Positions 44,092 to 52,049 of a DNA stretch of 64,000 nucleotides are shown here, in pieces. The first letter of the stretch is position 1; every line of letters starts with the position of its first letter. Location of the stretch: contig JADJNA010000047.1 of the NCBI GenBank assembly GCA_016709305.1, positions 124,001-188,000 on the forward strand, given 5' to 3'. Origin of the DNA: Candidatus Villigracilis saccharophilus (GTDB lineage: Bacteria > Chloroflexota > Anaerolineae > Anaerolineales > Villigracilaceae). Position numbers and translations under genes: made by a program. The notes under the pieces are model-generated. The model was not told the origin of the DNA, searched no databases, and was given only the letters and a program-made list of their open reading frames with translations.

Positions 44092-45765
44092 ATGCCACGT
44101 CGCTCACTCGCTCGTCTCTACAAAGACGAGTTCTCTGGATATTCATTTACCAAATTTCAACAAGACCTGCTCGCAGGGCTGACGGTTGCCGCAGTTGCGC
44201 TTCCGCTCGCCTTGGCATTCGGTGTTGCCTCTGGCTCAACAGCATCCGCCGGGCTGGTGACCGCCATCATCGCCGGGTTCGTGATCGGCGCGCTGGCGGG
44301 TGCGCCATATCAGATCTCCGGACCAACCGGCGCAATGAGCGCGGTATTAATGCTGCTTGTTCAAAAATACGGGTTGACTGGAATATGGGTCGCTGGTTTG
44401 ATGGCGGGTATTTTTCTGACGATCATTGGCTTGTTGCGGCTCGGACGCTTTATCGCTTTCATCCCATCCCCGGTCATCACCGGTTTTACTTCAGGCATCG
44501 CACTGATCATCTTCATCGGTCAAATGGATAATTTCCTCGGCGTCAAAACCACAGGCGCAGACTCAGCGGCTCTTAAATTTATAGGCTACTTCAAAGGCGG
44601 ATTCACTCCTGACTGGCACGCCATCGTCCTGGCTGGGATCGTCATCCTGACCATGGTACTCTGGCCGGTCAAATGGAATGCGAAATTTCCCGCTTCATTA
44701 TTGGGCATCATCCTGGCAACAGTTCTTAACGCCGCCCTGAACTGGCCTGTCAAAATGATCGGAGTCATCCCCCAGACATTGTTTCTCGCTGACCGCATGA
44801 ACTTCTCTATGATCCCTTGGGCAAATCTTGGTGATTTTGTTGCACCCGCATTAACCATCACCGCGCTCGGCGCGATCGAAAGCCTGCTGTGCGGTGCGGT
44901 CGGCTCGAACATGACCGGCATCCGTCTCCAAGCCAACCAGGAGTTGATCGCTCAGGGTTTGGGAAATATACTGATCCCATTCTTTGGCGGTGTCCCAGCC
45001 ACGGCGGCAATCGCCCGTGCCAGTGTCGGCATAAAATCCGGTGGTCAGACCCGCCTCGTCAGCATCATCCACGCGGTGGGATTATTGCTCTCGATGTTCG
45101 TGCTCGCCCCGCTGATGGCGCGCATCCCGCTCGCAGGCCTGGCAGGTGTGCTGATGGTCACAGCATGGCGCATGAATGAATGGGAAGGCATTCGCTTCAT
45201 TTTTGGCCACCGTTTCAAAACTGCGATGATCACATTCGGCATCACACTAATTGCAACCATCACGCTTGACCTCACTCAAGCCATTCTGGTGGGTGCTTTC
45301 CTGTCTGGGGCGATGTTCCTAAATAACATCGCCACGCTTGAAGTGGAAGTCACTGAAGTGGATGCGGAAAAATTACGTCAAAGAGGAATTGAGAACGCCG
45401 GCCAGTGCAAACATGTGCGAGTCGCCTTCCTGACTGGTCCCCTGTTCTTCGCGGCGACAGGACAATTTAACGAGGCATTTACAAAGCTGGGCGATACGCA
45501 CGCATTAATATTGTCAATGCGCGGTGTGCCATTAATTGATGCATCGGGTTTGGAAGTGATTCACCGTTTGTATGAAAAGATCCATAAACAAGGCAGCACA
45601 TTGATGTTTGCCGGAGTCCATGAAAATGTGCGCACCATGATGGAGCGCGGCGGATTGGTCAAATTGGTCGGGGAGGAAAATTTCTTCTGGTCCAGTGACC
45701 AGGCCATTGTCGAGGCAGAGAAGCGCGGATGCTACTTCTGTTCCAGTTCCCTCACCCTTGGATAA
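44092..45765 (+). CDS. SulP family anion transporter with STAS domain
   Basis: A 557-residue SulP protein from MPRRSLARLYKDEFSG. About 12-14 membrane helices, with the SulP segment AGLTVAAVALPLALAFGVAS, QISGPTGAMSAVL and the conserved FFGGVPATAAIAR. The C-terminal STAS domain reads LILSMRGVPLIDASGLEVIH. It may carry sulfate or bicarbonate; the neighbouring carbonic-anhydrase-like gene favours bicarbonate, as inference. Ribosome site TTGGAG sets the start at 44092. Confidence 0.9.
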   Translation: MPRRSLARLYKDEFSGYSFTKFQQDLLAGLTVAAVALPLALAFGVASGSTASAGLVTAIIAGFVIGALAGAPYQISGPTGAMSAVLMLLVQKYGLTGIWVAGLMAGIFLTIIGLLRLGRFIAFIPSPVITGFTSGIALIIFIGQMDNFLGVKTTGADSAALKFIGYFKGGFTPDWHAIVLAGIVILTMVLWPVKWNAKFPASLLGIILATVLNAALNWPVKMIGVIPQTLFLADRMNFSMIPWANLGDFVAPALTITALGAIESLLCGAVGSNMTGIRLQANQELIAQGLGNILIPFFGGVPATAAIARASVGIKSGGQTRLVSIIHAVGLLLSMFVLAPLMARIPLAGLAGVLMVTAWRMNEWEGIRFIFGHRFKTAMITFGITLIATITLDLTQAILVGAFLSGAMFLNNIATLEVEVTEVDAEKLRQRGIENAGQCKHVRVAFLTGPLFFAATGQFNEAFTKLGDTHALILSMRGVPLIDASGLEVIHRLYEKIHKQGSTLMFAGVHENVRTMMERGGLVKLVGEENFFWSSDQAIVEAEKRGCYFCSSSLTLG

Positions 45766-46394
45766 TTCTTATAAAATCCACGATAGCTTTCTGGAAGTTT
45801 TGCCGCGATCTGGCACATGATCTCATCCGTCGCGTTTCGCATCGCTTCTTCGCGTCCTTTGCCTTTGGGAATTTCAATATAAAATAAATCTCCGGCTACA
45901 GCCTTGATCTTTGATCGGCGAAAGCGTTTGAGGTTGGTTATAATACCGCGGTCTTCGGTGCCGGTCAGCGCGATGGGCAGAACAGGGTAGCCGCTTTTGC
46001 TCGCGAGAAATGCCGCCCCCATTTTGCCTTCCTGCAGCGACTCTGTTTTTGATCGTGTGCCTTCCGGTGCGATGACCATGAGCCCGCCTTTTTGCATCCT
46101 CACCAAAATCTCACGCAGCGCAGCAAAATCCGCTTCGAAACGATTCAACCAGATCGCGTTCACGGAACGCCCGATCGCGCCAAAAATCGGGTGATCCTTA
46201 TATTTTTCAGCCACTGCCATGATCAGGTCTTCCCGCTCGAGCGCATAGATCAAAACCGCCGTGTCAAGGCGGCCCAGATGATTAGCGGCCAGGATGACAT
46301 TGCCTTGTGGAAGTTTATCCATACCGACAACTTCGACATCAGCAATGATATTCATGATAAAACGAACCAACGAACGTATGGTTTTATATTTCAT
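45732..46394 (-). CDS. 1-acyl-glycerol-3-phosphate acyltransferase (PlsC-like)
   Basis: A 220-residue acyltransferase. HxxxxD motif: NHLGRLD; acceptor site VIAPEGTRSKTE. The start at 46394 (MKYKTIRSLVRF) sits 6 bases after the stop of the similar upstream gene; the longer frame overlaps it. Likely acylates lysophosphatidate in membrane lipid synthesis. Its 3' end overlaps the convergent SulP gene by 34 bases. Confidence 0.9.
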   Translation of the reverse strand: MKYKTIRSLVRFIMNIIADVEVVGMDKLPQGNVILAANHLGRLDTAVLIYALEREDLIMAVAEKYKDHPIFGAIGRSVNAIWLNRFEADFAALREILVRMQKGGLMVIAPEGTRSKTESLQEGKMGAAFLASKSGYPVLPIALTGTEDRGIITNLKRFRRSKIKAVAGDLFYIEIPKGKGREEAMRNATDEIMCQIAAKLPESYRGFYKNYPRVRELEQK

Positions 46395-46399
46395 ATTTT

Positions 46400-47062
46400 T
46401 TATTCGCTCAACAATTCCTTTAAACGCGGATGCTCCGCATAATAGCCGCGATTCTTCTCGGGCAGCATGACCGCGATGCGGCACATGATCTCATCGGTGT
46501 ATTCCTGTAAAACTTCTTCGCGCTTCTCCTTCGGAAAAGGCGGCAGTACAAAAGATCTGCCCGCTGTAAGTTTAATATGTGTTCGACGAAACCGCTTAAG
46601 ATTTCCGAGGAAGATGCGGTCTTCTGTGCCAGAAACCGCCACAGGCACGATCTGCCAATTCATCTTTGACGCCAGATAAGCAACCCCGGGTTTGCCCCGC
46701 GCCATCTTCTCATCTCGCGCGCGCGTGCCTTCCGGAGCGATCACCAGGGTCTGACCTTCGCTCATACGATTGATCATCTCACGCATGGATTTAAGGTCAG
46801 GATGGAAACGATCAATAAAAATCAAGTTAAGGTATTTTCCGAGCCATTTAAGAATCGGGATCTCTCCCCATTTTTCCGCGACTGGAATAAAAAGATTCCA
46901 GTTGTCCAACGCGTAGAACGCCATGGGCGTATCCAGGATACCAAGATGATTGACAGCGATCACAAATCCGCCTTGTTTGGGCAGATTCTCATATCCATCA
47001 GCTTCTATTTTTGTGATGATCCTTAGGACTGTATGTATCAACCAGCGCAGGAACTTTTTCAT
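46400..47062 (-). CDS. 1-acyl-glycerol-3-phosphate acyltransferase (PlsC-like), paralogue
   Basis: A 220-residue PlsC-type enzyme with NHLGILD and VIAPEGTRARDE. It is clearly similar to the gene just downstream (shared GTEDRxxxxNLKRFRR and TDEIMCxIA segments), so this is a tandem duplication. Start at 47062 (MKKFLRWLIHTV). Confidence 0.9.
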   Translation of the reverse strand: MKKFLRWLIHTVLRIITKIEADGYENLPKQGGFVIAVNHLGILDTPMAFYALDNWNLFIPVAEKWGEIPILKWLGKYLNLIFIDRFHPDLKSMREMINRMSEGQTLVIAPEGTRARDEKMARGKPGVAYLASKMNWQIVPVAVSGTEDRIFLGNLKRFRRTHIKLTAGRSFVLPPFPKEKREEVLQEYTDEIMCRIAVMLPEKNRGYYAEHPRLKELLSE

Positions 47063-47104
47063 ATTTTTAATTTTACACGGTTTTCTCAAACGAAGTTTCA
47101 AAGA

Positions 47105-47130
47105 AAAAGCCCTGCTTTGACAGAGCTTTT
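47105..47130 (-). terminator. Terminator of PilZ gene
   Basis: AAAAGC/GCTTTT with an inner CTG/CAG pair and one mismatch, followed on the minus strand by TTTTTC; lies just past the PilZ stop. Confidence 0.65.
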
Positions 47131-47136
47131 GTGACC

Positions 47137-47526
47137 TTATCCCCAGATATATTCTGAATTACTCCGACGACGGGCTGTACTTTTGGTTCCATAGACTTCG
47201 AACATTTTCAGGAAAACTTCGTAATCAGAAGGAGGCATGTTCGTGATATTAAAACCAACTTGATAGGTACTTGGGTCAAGATAATCCATCTTGCACCATA
47301 TGGCGCGCGCAGAAAAAATTAAGAAATGTTTGTCTGAGATATCGCTGGTCTGATCAATACGCAAACGAATATCCACTCTTAACTGAACAGGTCGTGAACA
47401 ATCCAATTTAAAACCGTCTGTACTGATATCTGAAAGATGTCCGATCAATTTACCAGTGACTTCATCCAGAACCCGCATGTAATAAGAAAAATTTCGCCGC
47501 GATAATTTCCGTCTTTCTGCAACCAT
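47137..47526 (-). CDS. PilZ-domain protein (candidate c-di-GMP receptor)
   Basis: A 129-residue single PilZ domain. The N-terminal RRKLSRRNFSYYMRV corresponds to the RxxxR c-di-GMP-binding switch, and GHLSDISTDGFKLD corresponds to the D/NxSxxG motif (DISTDG). Both parts appear competent. Start at 47526 (MVAERRKL) with AAGGAGG upstream. Possible target of the cyclase at 23004. Confidence 0.85.
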   Translation of the reverse strand: MVAERRKLSRRNFSYYMRVLDEVTGKLIGHLSDISTDGFKLDCSRPVQLRVDIRLRIDQTSDISDKHFLIFSARAIWCKMDYLDPSTYQVGFNITNMPPSDYEVFLKMFEVYGTKSTARRRSNSEYIWG

Positions 47527-47596
47527 CCAGCCTCCTTGCAAATATGAAAGGTGCCTGGAGTATAAGCCCAAATAACATACACGACAATATAACTAA

Positions 47597-48748
47597 TCAG
47601 TTTTCAGAGCGCAAAATATGGGTCAAGATCGTAGCGCCCGAGCCGCCAATATTTTGCGCCATGCCAATCTTCGCGCCATCCACTTGGGTGGGACCACACT
47701 CGCCGCGTAGTTGTTGGACAACCTCCACAAGTTGATACATCCCCGTCGCGCCGACCGGATGACCTCGTGCTTTTAATCCGCCGCGAGTACAAACGGGCAC
47801 TCTGCCCTGGATGCTGATCTCGTTATCGAGAGCAAGTCGAACGCCCCCGCCTCTTTCAGCAAACCCGCTGGCTTCCAATGATAATGCCGCCATGATGGAA
47901 AAGGCATCGTGCAATTCAAAAACATTAATATCGCTGGGTGTTACCCCCGCCATCTCATAAGCCCGCTTTGAAGATTGATATGCAGCCTGCAAAAATAAAG
48001 GGTCTTTGCGCGAATGTACCGCGATCGTGTCGGTTGCCGCAGCTGAAGCAGAGACAAGGATGCGCGGCTTGCGTAATACCCTCTCTGCAGGAACAATGAC
48101 CATCGCCGCGGCCCCATCGCCGGTTGGGGAGGCATCCAACAAGTTGATCGGTGTTGCGACCATGGATGATCTTTCAAATTTCTCAACAGAGATTTTTTCG
48201 TGCAAGCGGGCATTTGGGTTGTGCATCGCATTCGCATGTGCATTGATGGAGAAAGGGGCAAAATCTTCATGCTTCCAACCAAATTCGTGCATGTATCTTC
48301 GCATGACCAGGGCGTTGATGCCAACAAATGAAATTCCCTGATCAACCTCATAATCCGCATCAGCGGCGGTTGCCAGTGCGGCAGTGACGTCGCGTCCGGC
48401 TTTATCTGTCATTTTTTCGACGCCCACCACCAACGCTGACTCTACATCACCAGAGGCAACAGCCATCAGCGCAGCGCGAAATGCAGCAGCGCCTGAGCCG
48501 CAGGCAGCTTCTATCTTCACCGCTTCCTGTTTCCATAGCCCAACCCAATCAGCAAAAAATGTTCCCAGTTGATTCTGTCCATTTACCAGCGGGGACAGCA
48601 TATTGCCCACGAAGAGCGCGTCCACTTTTTCAAGGCCGGCATCCTGCATGGCAGCAAAAGCGGCATCGCCTCCGATCTCGCGCAGGGATTTCTCCCAATG
48701 CTCGCCTATTTTTGTTTGACCTATTCCAAGAATGGCTACTTTTCTCAT
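47597..48748 (-). CDS. Thiolase-domain protein (SCP-x/acetyl-CoA acetyltransferase-like)
   Basis: A 383-residue thiolase fold. The nucleophile Cys is in EAACGSGAAAFRAA; His in VFELHDAFSI and GLKARGHPVGATG; the C-terminal second Cys of biosynthetic thiolases is replaced in the NIGGSGAT loop, as in SCP-x-like proteins. These often pair with a DUF35 OB-fold protein, which is absent here. Role in acyl-CoA metabolism; direction unclear. Confidence 0.88.
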   Translation of the reverse strand: MRKVAILGIGQTKIGEHWEKSLREIGGDAAFAAMQDAGLEKVDALFVGNMLSPLVNGQNQLGTFFADWVGLWKQEAVKIEAACGSGAAAFRAALMAVASGDVESALVVGVEKMTDKAGRDVTAALATAADADYEVDQGISFVGINALVMRRYMHEFGWKHEDFAPFSINAHANAMHNPNARLHEKISVEKFERSSMVATPINLLDASPTGDGAAAMVIVPAERVLRKPRILVSASAAATDTIAVHSRKDPLFLQAAYQSSKRAYEMAGVTPSDINVFELHDAFSIMAALSLEASGFAERGGGVRLALDNEISIQGRVPVCTRGGLKARGHPVGATGMYQLVEVVQQLRGECGPTQVDGAKIGMAQNIGGSGATILTHILRSEN

Positions 48749-48854
48749 ATCCTAAATTCTACCGCAATGCGCTATCAGGAGCTATCATAAATTTGGGGAA
48801 CAAAATCGTTGCATACCCGTCTATTTCTTGCTATGCTTGTCAAAGGAGATTAAT

Positions 48855-49352
48855 ATGTCACGAACCTTTTTTTTATATGCACTTCTTGTCAGCCTGCTGG
48901 TTTCAGGCTGCGCCCCGTCCGCCGCCCCGGATTTACTCAATACCCCTACAGCAAAAGCGTCGATATCATCCAAACCACCAGCACTTGAAGGAAGTTGGCG
49001 AATCAGAATGAGTTACTCTGGCGGCATTATGGGATTATCGCGTTCGATTGATATCACATCAGATGGAAAATATACCGTTACAGACGAAAAGACAAACAAA
49101 GCACTTATGGGCGAACTTACTGCGGATGTATTATCAGAATTAACACAACAGGTTATAGCCCTTAATTCAATCCCAGCGAATAAACCTGATAGAGCGGGCT
49201 GCGCTGATTGTTTTTCATACGATCTGGAAATCCAAAGAAATGGAGAGAAATTCACAGTTCAATTAAATGATGCCGGTATGCAAAATTCTGGATTTGAATC
49301 ATTAATAGCAAATCTGCGTGGCATGATCGATACAGCTTTGAATTTGAAATAG
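48855..49352 (+). CDS. Predicted lipoprotein of unknown function
   Basis: A 165-residue lipoprotein: signal MSRTFFLYALLVSLLVSGC with Cys at position 19, a Ser/Pro-rich linker, then a small beta domain (GSWRIRMSYSGGIMGLSRSI, SDGKYTVTDEKT, CSYDLEIQ-like CADCFSYDLEIQRNGE). AAAGGAG eight bases upstream fixes the start at 48855. No family is recognised. Confidence 0.8.
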   Translation: MSRTFFLYALLVSLLVSGCAPSAAPDLLNTPTAKASISSKPPALEGSWRIRMSYSGGIMGLSRSIDITSDGKYTVTDEKTNKALMGELTADVLSELTQQVIALNSIPANKPDRAGCADCFSYDLEIQRNGEKFTVQLNDAGMQNSGFESLIANLRGMIDTALNLK

Positions 49353-49457
49353 AGAAAAAAGTCATTTAATCGAATAGTTAACCTATGCGACTTCTTACAA
49401 AACTAATAGGTAATTTTAATGTACCGTGTCTTCTTTTGTAGTATTCTAAAGACAGAA
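49353..49457 (+). other. Leader before the tandem RNA
   Basis: An AT-rich 100-bp stretch likely holding the promoter of the RNA below (TATTCT at 49442 is a possible -10). No gene was seen. Confidence 0.35.
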
Positions 49458-49770
49458 ACAAAAAGGAGGTCGCACCAGAACATATACCACCTAATTGACA
49501 CCAAGGGAAAGATCGTAGACCCTGATCTGATTTGAACCTGTCCTTTAGAAATCAGATATTCTCAAAAAAAAAAATAGAGTTGCTAAAAGGAGGTTGCGAT
49601 AGATACACCACCTGAACAACATAAAATTGGGAAGGTCGAAACGCACTGACCTGGTCCAAGTCCAAACTTGAGCACCAGACGTTCCCCAAACGATATGAAG
49701 GCTGCTGAGTCGTGCCTTTCCTAATATAATGAAATTCTGACGGATGAGTTAACCCTCATCCGTTTTTTTT
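49458..49770 (+). ncRNA. Tandem structured RNA, two ~100-nt domains plus terminator
   Basis: Domain 1 (49461-49560) and domain 2 (49585-49684) share the order AAAAGGAGGT, ACCACCT, GGGAA, two helices and (A/G)TTC. Helix a: AGGAGGT with ACCACCT (one A-A mismatch) in both. Helix b: AGATC/GATCT in domain 1 and AGGTC/GACCT in domain 2, a compensatory change (A512-T526 to G635-C650). Helix c: CTGAT/ATCAG versus CTGGT/ACCAG, again compensatory. Helices b and c share two bases, as in both copies. No open reading frame fits. A standalone RNA with its own terminator is indicated; family not recognised. Confidence 0.7.
49741..49770 (+). terminator. Terminator of the tandem RNA
   Basis: CGGATGAG/CTCATCCG with a 6-base loop followed by eight Ts. 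Confidence 0.93.
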
Positions 49771-49773
49771 ATA

Positions 49774-49811
49774 AAAGACCCTGAAGGTTATTGAACCCTG
49801 AGGGTCTTTTA
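49774..49811 (-). terminator. Terminator of the PatB-like gene
   Basis: AAAAGACCCT/AGGGTCTTTT (49774-49783 and 49802-49811); the minus-strand T-run lies in the stem end. Located 5 bases past the stop at 49816. Confidence 0.85.
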
Positions 49812-49815
49812 CAAT

Positions 49816-50979
49816 TTATATTGATTTGAGCACTTTCGATATCCGATCAAGACCCTGTTCAAGCAGTTTGCGCGAAGTCCCAAAATTTAAGCGAACATGG
49901 CCTTCCCCACTCGCACCGAACAGCTTCCCATCACTGAAAGCGACTTTAGCGTTTTTCAGGAAGAATTCATAAGGCGAACCGATCATTCCAGTCTGAGTGA
50001 AATCAAGCCAACCGAGATAAGTAGCATCGGGCACCGTCAAGCGGACTTGTGGCATGTATTCGGTAACATATTGCACAAGAAAATCGCGATTGTCTGTCAG
50101 GTAGCCACGAAGATCCTTAAGCCATCCATCACACTCCCCAGAGAAAGCAGACTGGGCAGCAATTAATCCCATACTGCCAACATGCATCCGCTGGTGATTG
50201 ACTTCCTTTTCATAGCGATCGCGCAATTCATTATCGGTAATGATCGCAAAGCCACAGAACAACCCGGCGATGTTGAAAGTCTTGGATGGGGCGACCAAAG
50301 TGATAGTATGCTTTGCGATCTCAGCAGACAATTTCGCCAACGGGGTAAATTTGTTATCATCCAAGAGCAGCTCGGAATGAATTTCGTCTGAGACGATCAA
50401 GACATTATTCTTGATACAGAGTTCCGCCATTTTCCTCAGATCTTTACGAGAAAAGATAAGACCCAATGGATTATGCGGATTACACAACAAGAACATCCCA
50501 GCTTTCTTAACTTGCATTTCAAATATATCCCAGTCAATTTCGTAACTGAGGATATTTCCAACCACATGCTTGATCAATGGAGACTCAAGCTGCGGAATGC
50601 CGATGTTATTTTTCACTTCATGGAATTCATTATAGACAGGTGTTTGTATGAGCACACCTTTTTGGGTCGTACAGGCAATCCGCGCTGCAACGCTAAAACC
50701 GCTGACAATTCCGGTCACCGTCACAACCGCTTCAGGCTTGACCCTCCAGCCGTATAACTTATCCATGCGGGAGGCGACAGTCTCCTTTAGTGCATTCGAT
50801 GGGAGTTCATATCCAAGCACGCCATGATCCACTGCTTTATGAAGCGCGCGCAAGATCGGCTTAGGCGCAGGAAACTCCATATCCGCAACCCACATAGGAA
50901 GCACATCTTTGGGATAATATTGCCACTTAATTGAGTTACTGGACCTGCGACGATTTGGTACCTGATTGAAGTCTGTCAT
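49816..50979 (-). CDS. PatB/MalY-type PLP-dependent C-S lyase / aminotransferase
   Basis: A 387-residue fold-type I enzyme of the MalY/PatB group. It begins with PNRRRSSNSIKW and WVADMEFPAPKP, typical of cystathionine beta-lyases; the PLP Lys lies in VAPSKTFNIAGL, with NPHNPLG and SDEIHSELL nearby. It likely splits cystathionine or cysteine conjugates. The O-methyltransferase gene lies 11 bases upstream on the same strand, so the two form an operon. Confidence 0.92.
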   Translation of the reverse strand: MTDFNQVPNRRRSSNSIKWQYYPKDVLPMWVADMEFPAPKPILRALHKAVDHGVLGYELPSNALKETVASRMDKLYGWRVKPEAVVTVTGIVSGFSVAARIACTTQKGVLIQTPVYNEFHEVKNNIGIPQLESPLIKHVVGNILSYEIDWDIFEMQVKKAGMFLLCNPHNPLGLIFSRKDLRKMAELCIKNNVLIVSDEIHSELLLDDNKFTPLAKLSAEIAKHTITLVAPSKTFNIAGLFCGFAIITDNELRDRYEKEVNHQRMHVGSMGLIAAQSAFSGECDGWLKDLRGYLTDNRDFLVQYVTEYMPQVRLTVPDATYLGWLDFTQTGMIGSPYEFFLKNAKVAFSDGKLFGASGEGHVRLNFGTSRKLLEQGLDRISKVLKSI

Positions 50980-50990
50980 GTGTTTTCCTC

Positions 50991-51628
50991 TTATTTTTTA
51001 TAGGCTATTATCATACCGTCGCGCATGAGCGCAAGCGAAACGATCCAATCCTTATCAGCAGTAATGCGCCGTGTAAATTCACGCACACCTTCCGTCGCGG
51101 GTGAAACATCTTTTTCGTCGAAAACCCGTCCGCTCCAGAGCATGTTATCAATGATCAACAACCCGCCGCTACGGAGTTTCTTCTTGATCTGCCCCAACGA
51201 CTCAGGGTAGGCTTCCTTATCAATATCGTTGAAAATGATATCAAACAGACTCGATTGCTTGCCAAGAGTTTCAACTGCCTCAGCAACGTGAAACTGGACA
51301 AGGTCAACATATCCCAGCCTTAACATGTAACTGCTGGCCATTTTCGATAGCTGCCCGTCCCAGACTGTGTGATGCACCACGCCTCCGCCATTCTCCTGTA
51401 GAGCCTTCGCAAACCACGCAGTTGAATAGCCATAGCCCGACCCCAACTCAAAGATGGATTTGGCACCGATCATACGCGCCAGTTGATAACAATAATATCC
51501 ACAAGCGGGACCGATAATAGGAAAATCATGCTTTTCGGCATAGCTCTCCATTTCCAGCAATACCTGTTCGCGCGGCGGGACGAGGATGTCAGATAATCCT
51601 GCGCGGCTTGATAAGTAAATTCACTCAC
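50991..51628 (-). pseudogene. O-methyltransferase (class I SAM), apparent frameshift near the 5' end
   Basis: A COG4122-type O-methyltransferase: IFELGSGYGYSTAWF binds SAM, DIIFNDIDKEAYP binds metal, GGLLIIDNMLWSG follows. The continuous frame covers 50991-51560. A GTG at 51628 with GGAGG upstream starts SEFTYQAAQDYLTS in another frame, which would join LVPPREQVLLEMES if one C were added near 51584. That combined sequence matches the family N-terminus. So the gene is probably intact except for a single-base loss, or the loss is a sequencing error. Confidence 0.75.
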
Positions 51629-51835
51629 AAAACCTCCAAAAATTCAACGTTGAATCAATTTTACTGCTCTTTTACCCGCTTCAATTCACAAGTGGCTATC
51701 ATCATCTCAAAGCACGGCTTCTTCCAAAACTGAGGCACGCATCAATGCATAAGAATAAAAAATGTACACAGCAGATTTCAAGCACCAAATTTTCGCCAGC
51801 TAAACTGCCTAAGAAAAATCATCAGTTTTGTAAGG

Positions 51836-51866
51836 TTGCTCTTTTCCCCTAGGAAAGTGATATGAT
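51836..51866 (+). promoter_or_regulatory. Promoter upstream of the riboswitch
   Basis: TTGCTC (51836-51841) and TATGAT (51861-51866) are 19 bases apart; the start of transcription would be near 51873, just before the aptamer. Confidence 0.5.
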
Positions 51867-51883
51867 GTAAACAAATAAGAAAC

Positions 51884-51968
51884 GAAAAGGCAAAATCGGT
51901 GAAAGCCGACGACGCAAAGCCACGGGTCTAAAACCGAGAAATCGGTCACGATCGCCAGGCCGCCGAAT
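51884..51968 (+). promoter_or_regulatory. c-di-GMP-I (GEMM) riboswitch aptamer
   Basis: Matches the GEMM-I consensus: AGGCAAAA, helix TCGGT-GAAA-GCCGA with the GAAA tetraloop, the hallmark GACGCAAAGCCACGGGTCTA, AAACCG...CGGT helix, then CGATCGCCAGGCCGCC closing P1. The 3' CCAGGCC (51955-51961) can pair with GGCCTGG in the downstream terminator, so ligand binding should switch transcription of the subtilase gene. The ON/OFF sign is not determined. Confidence 0.9.
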
Positions 51969-51992
51969 TTGAGACAATTGTTACCTGTCTTG

Positions 51993-52026
51993 CAGGCCTG
52001 GCAAAAAGCCAGGCCTGTTTGTTTTT
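51993..52026 (+). terminator. Riboswitch expression platform terminator
   Basis: CAGGCCTGGC/GCCAGGCCTG (51993-52002 and 52008-52017) with loop AAAAA, then TTTGTTTTTTG. The 5' arm can instead pair with CCAGGCC of the aptamer P1 region. Confidence 0.92.
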
Positions 52027-52049
52027 TGAGATATTTTTTGGAGGCAGCC

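Noticed and set aside
49458..49770. 6S RNA, tmRNA, RNase P or SRP RNA
   Set aside because: None of the signature segments of these RNAs (tmRNA tRNA-like ends, RNase P core, SRP tetraloop, long 6S hairpin) is present, and the element is a tandem duplication.
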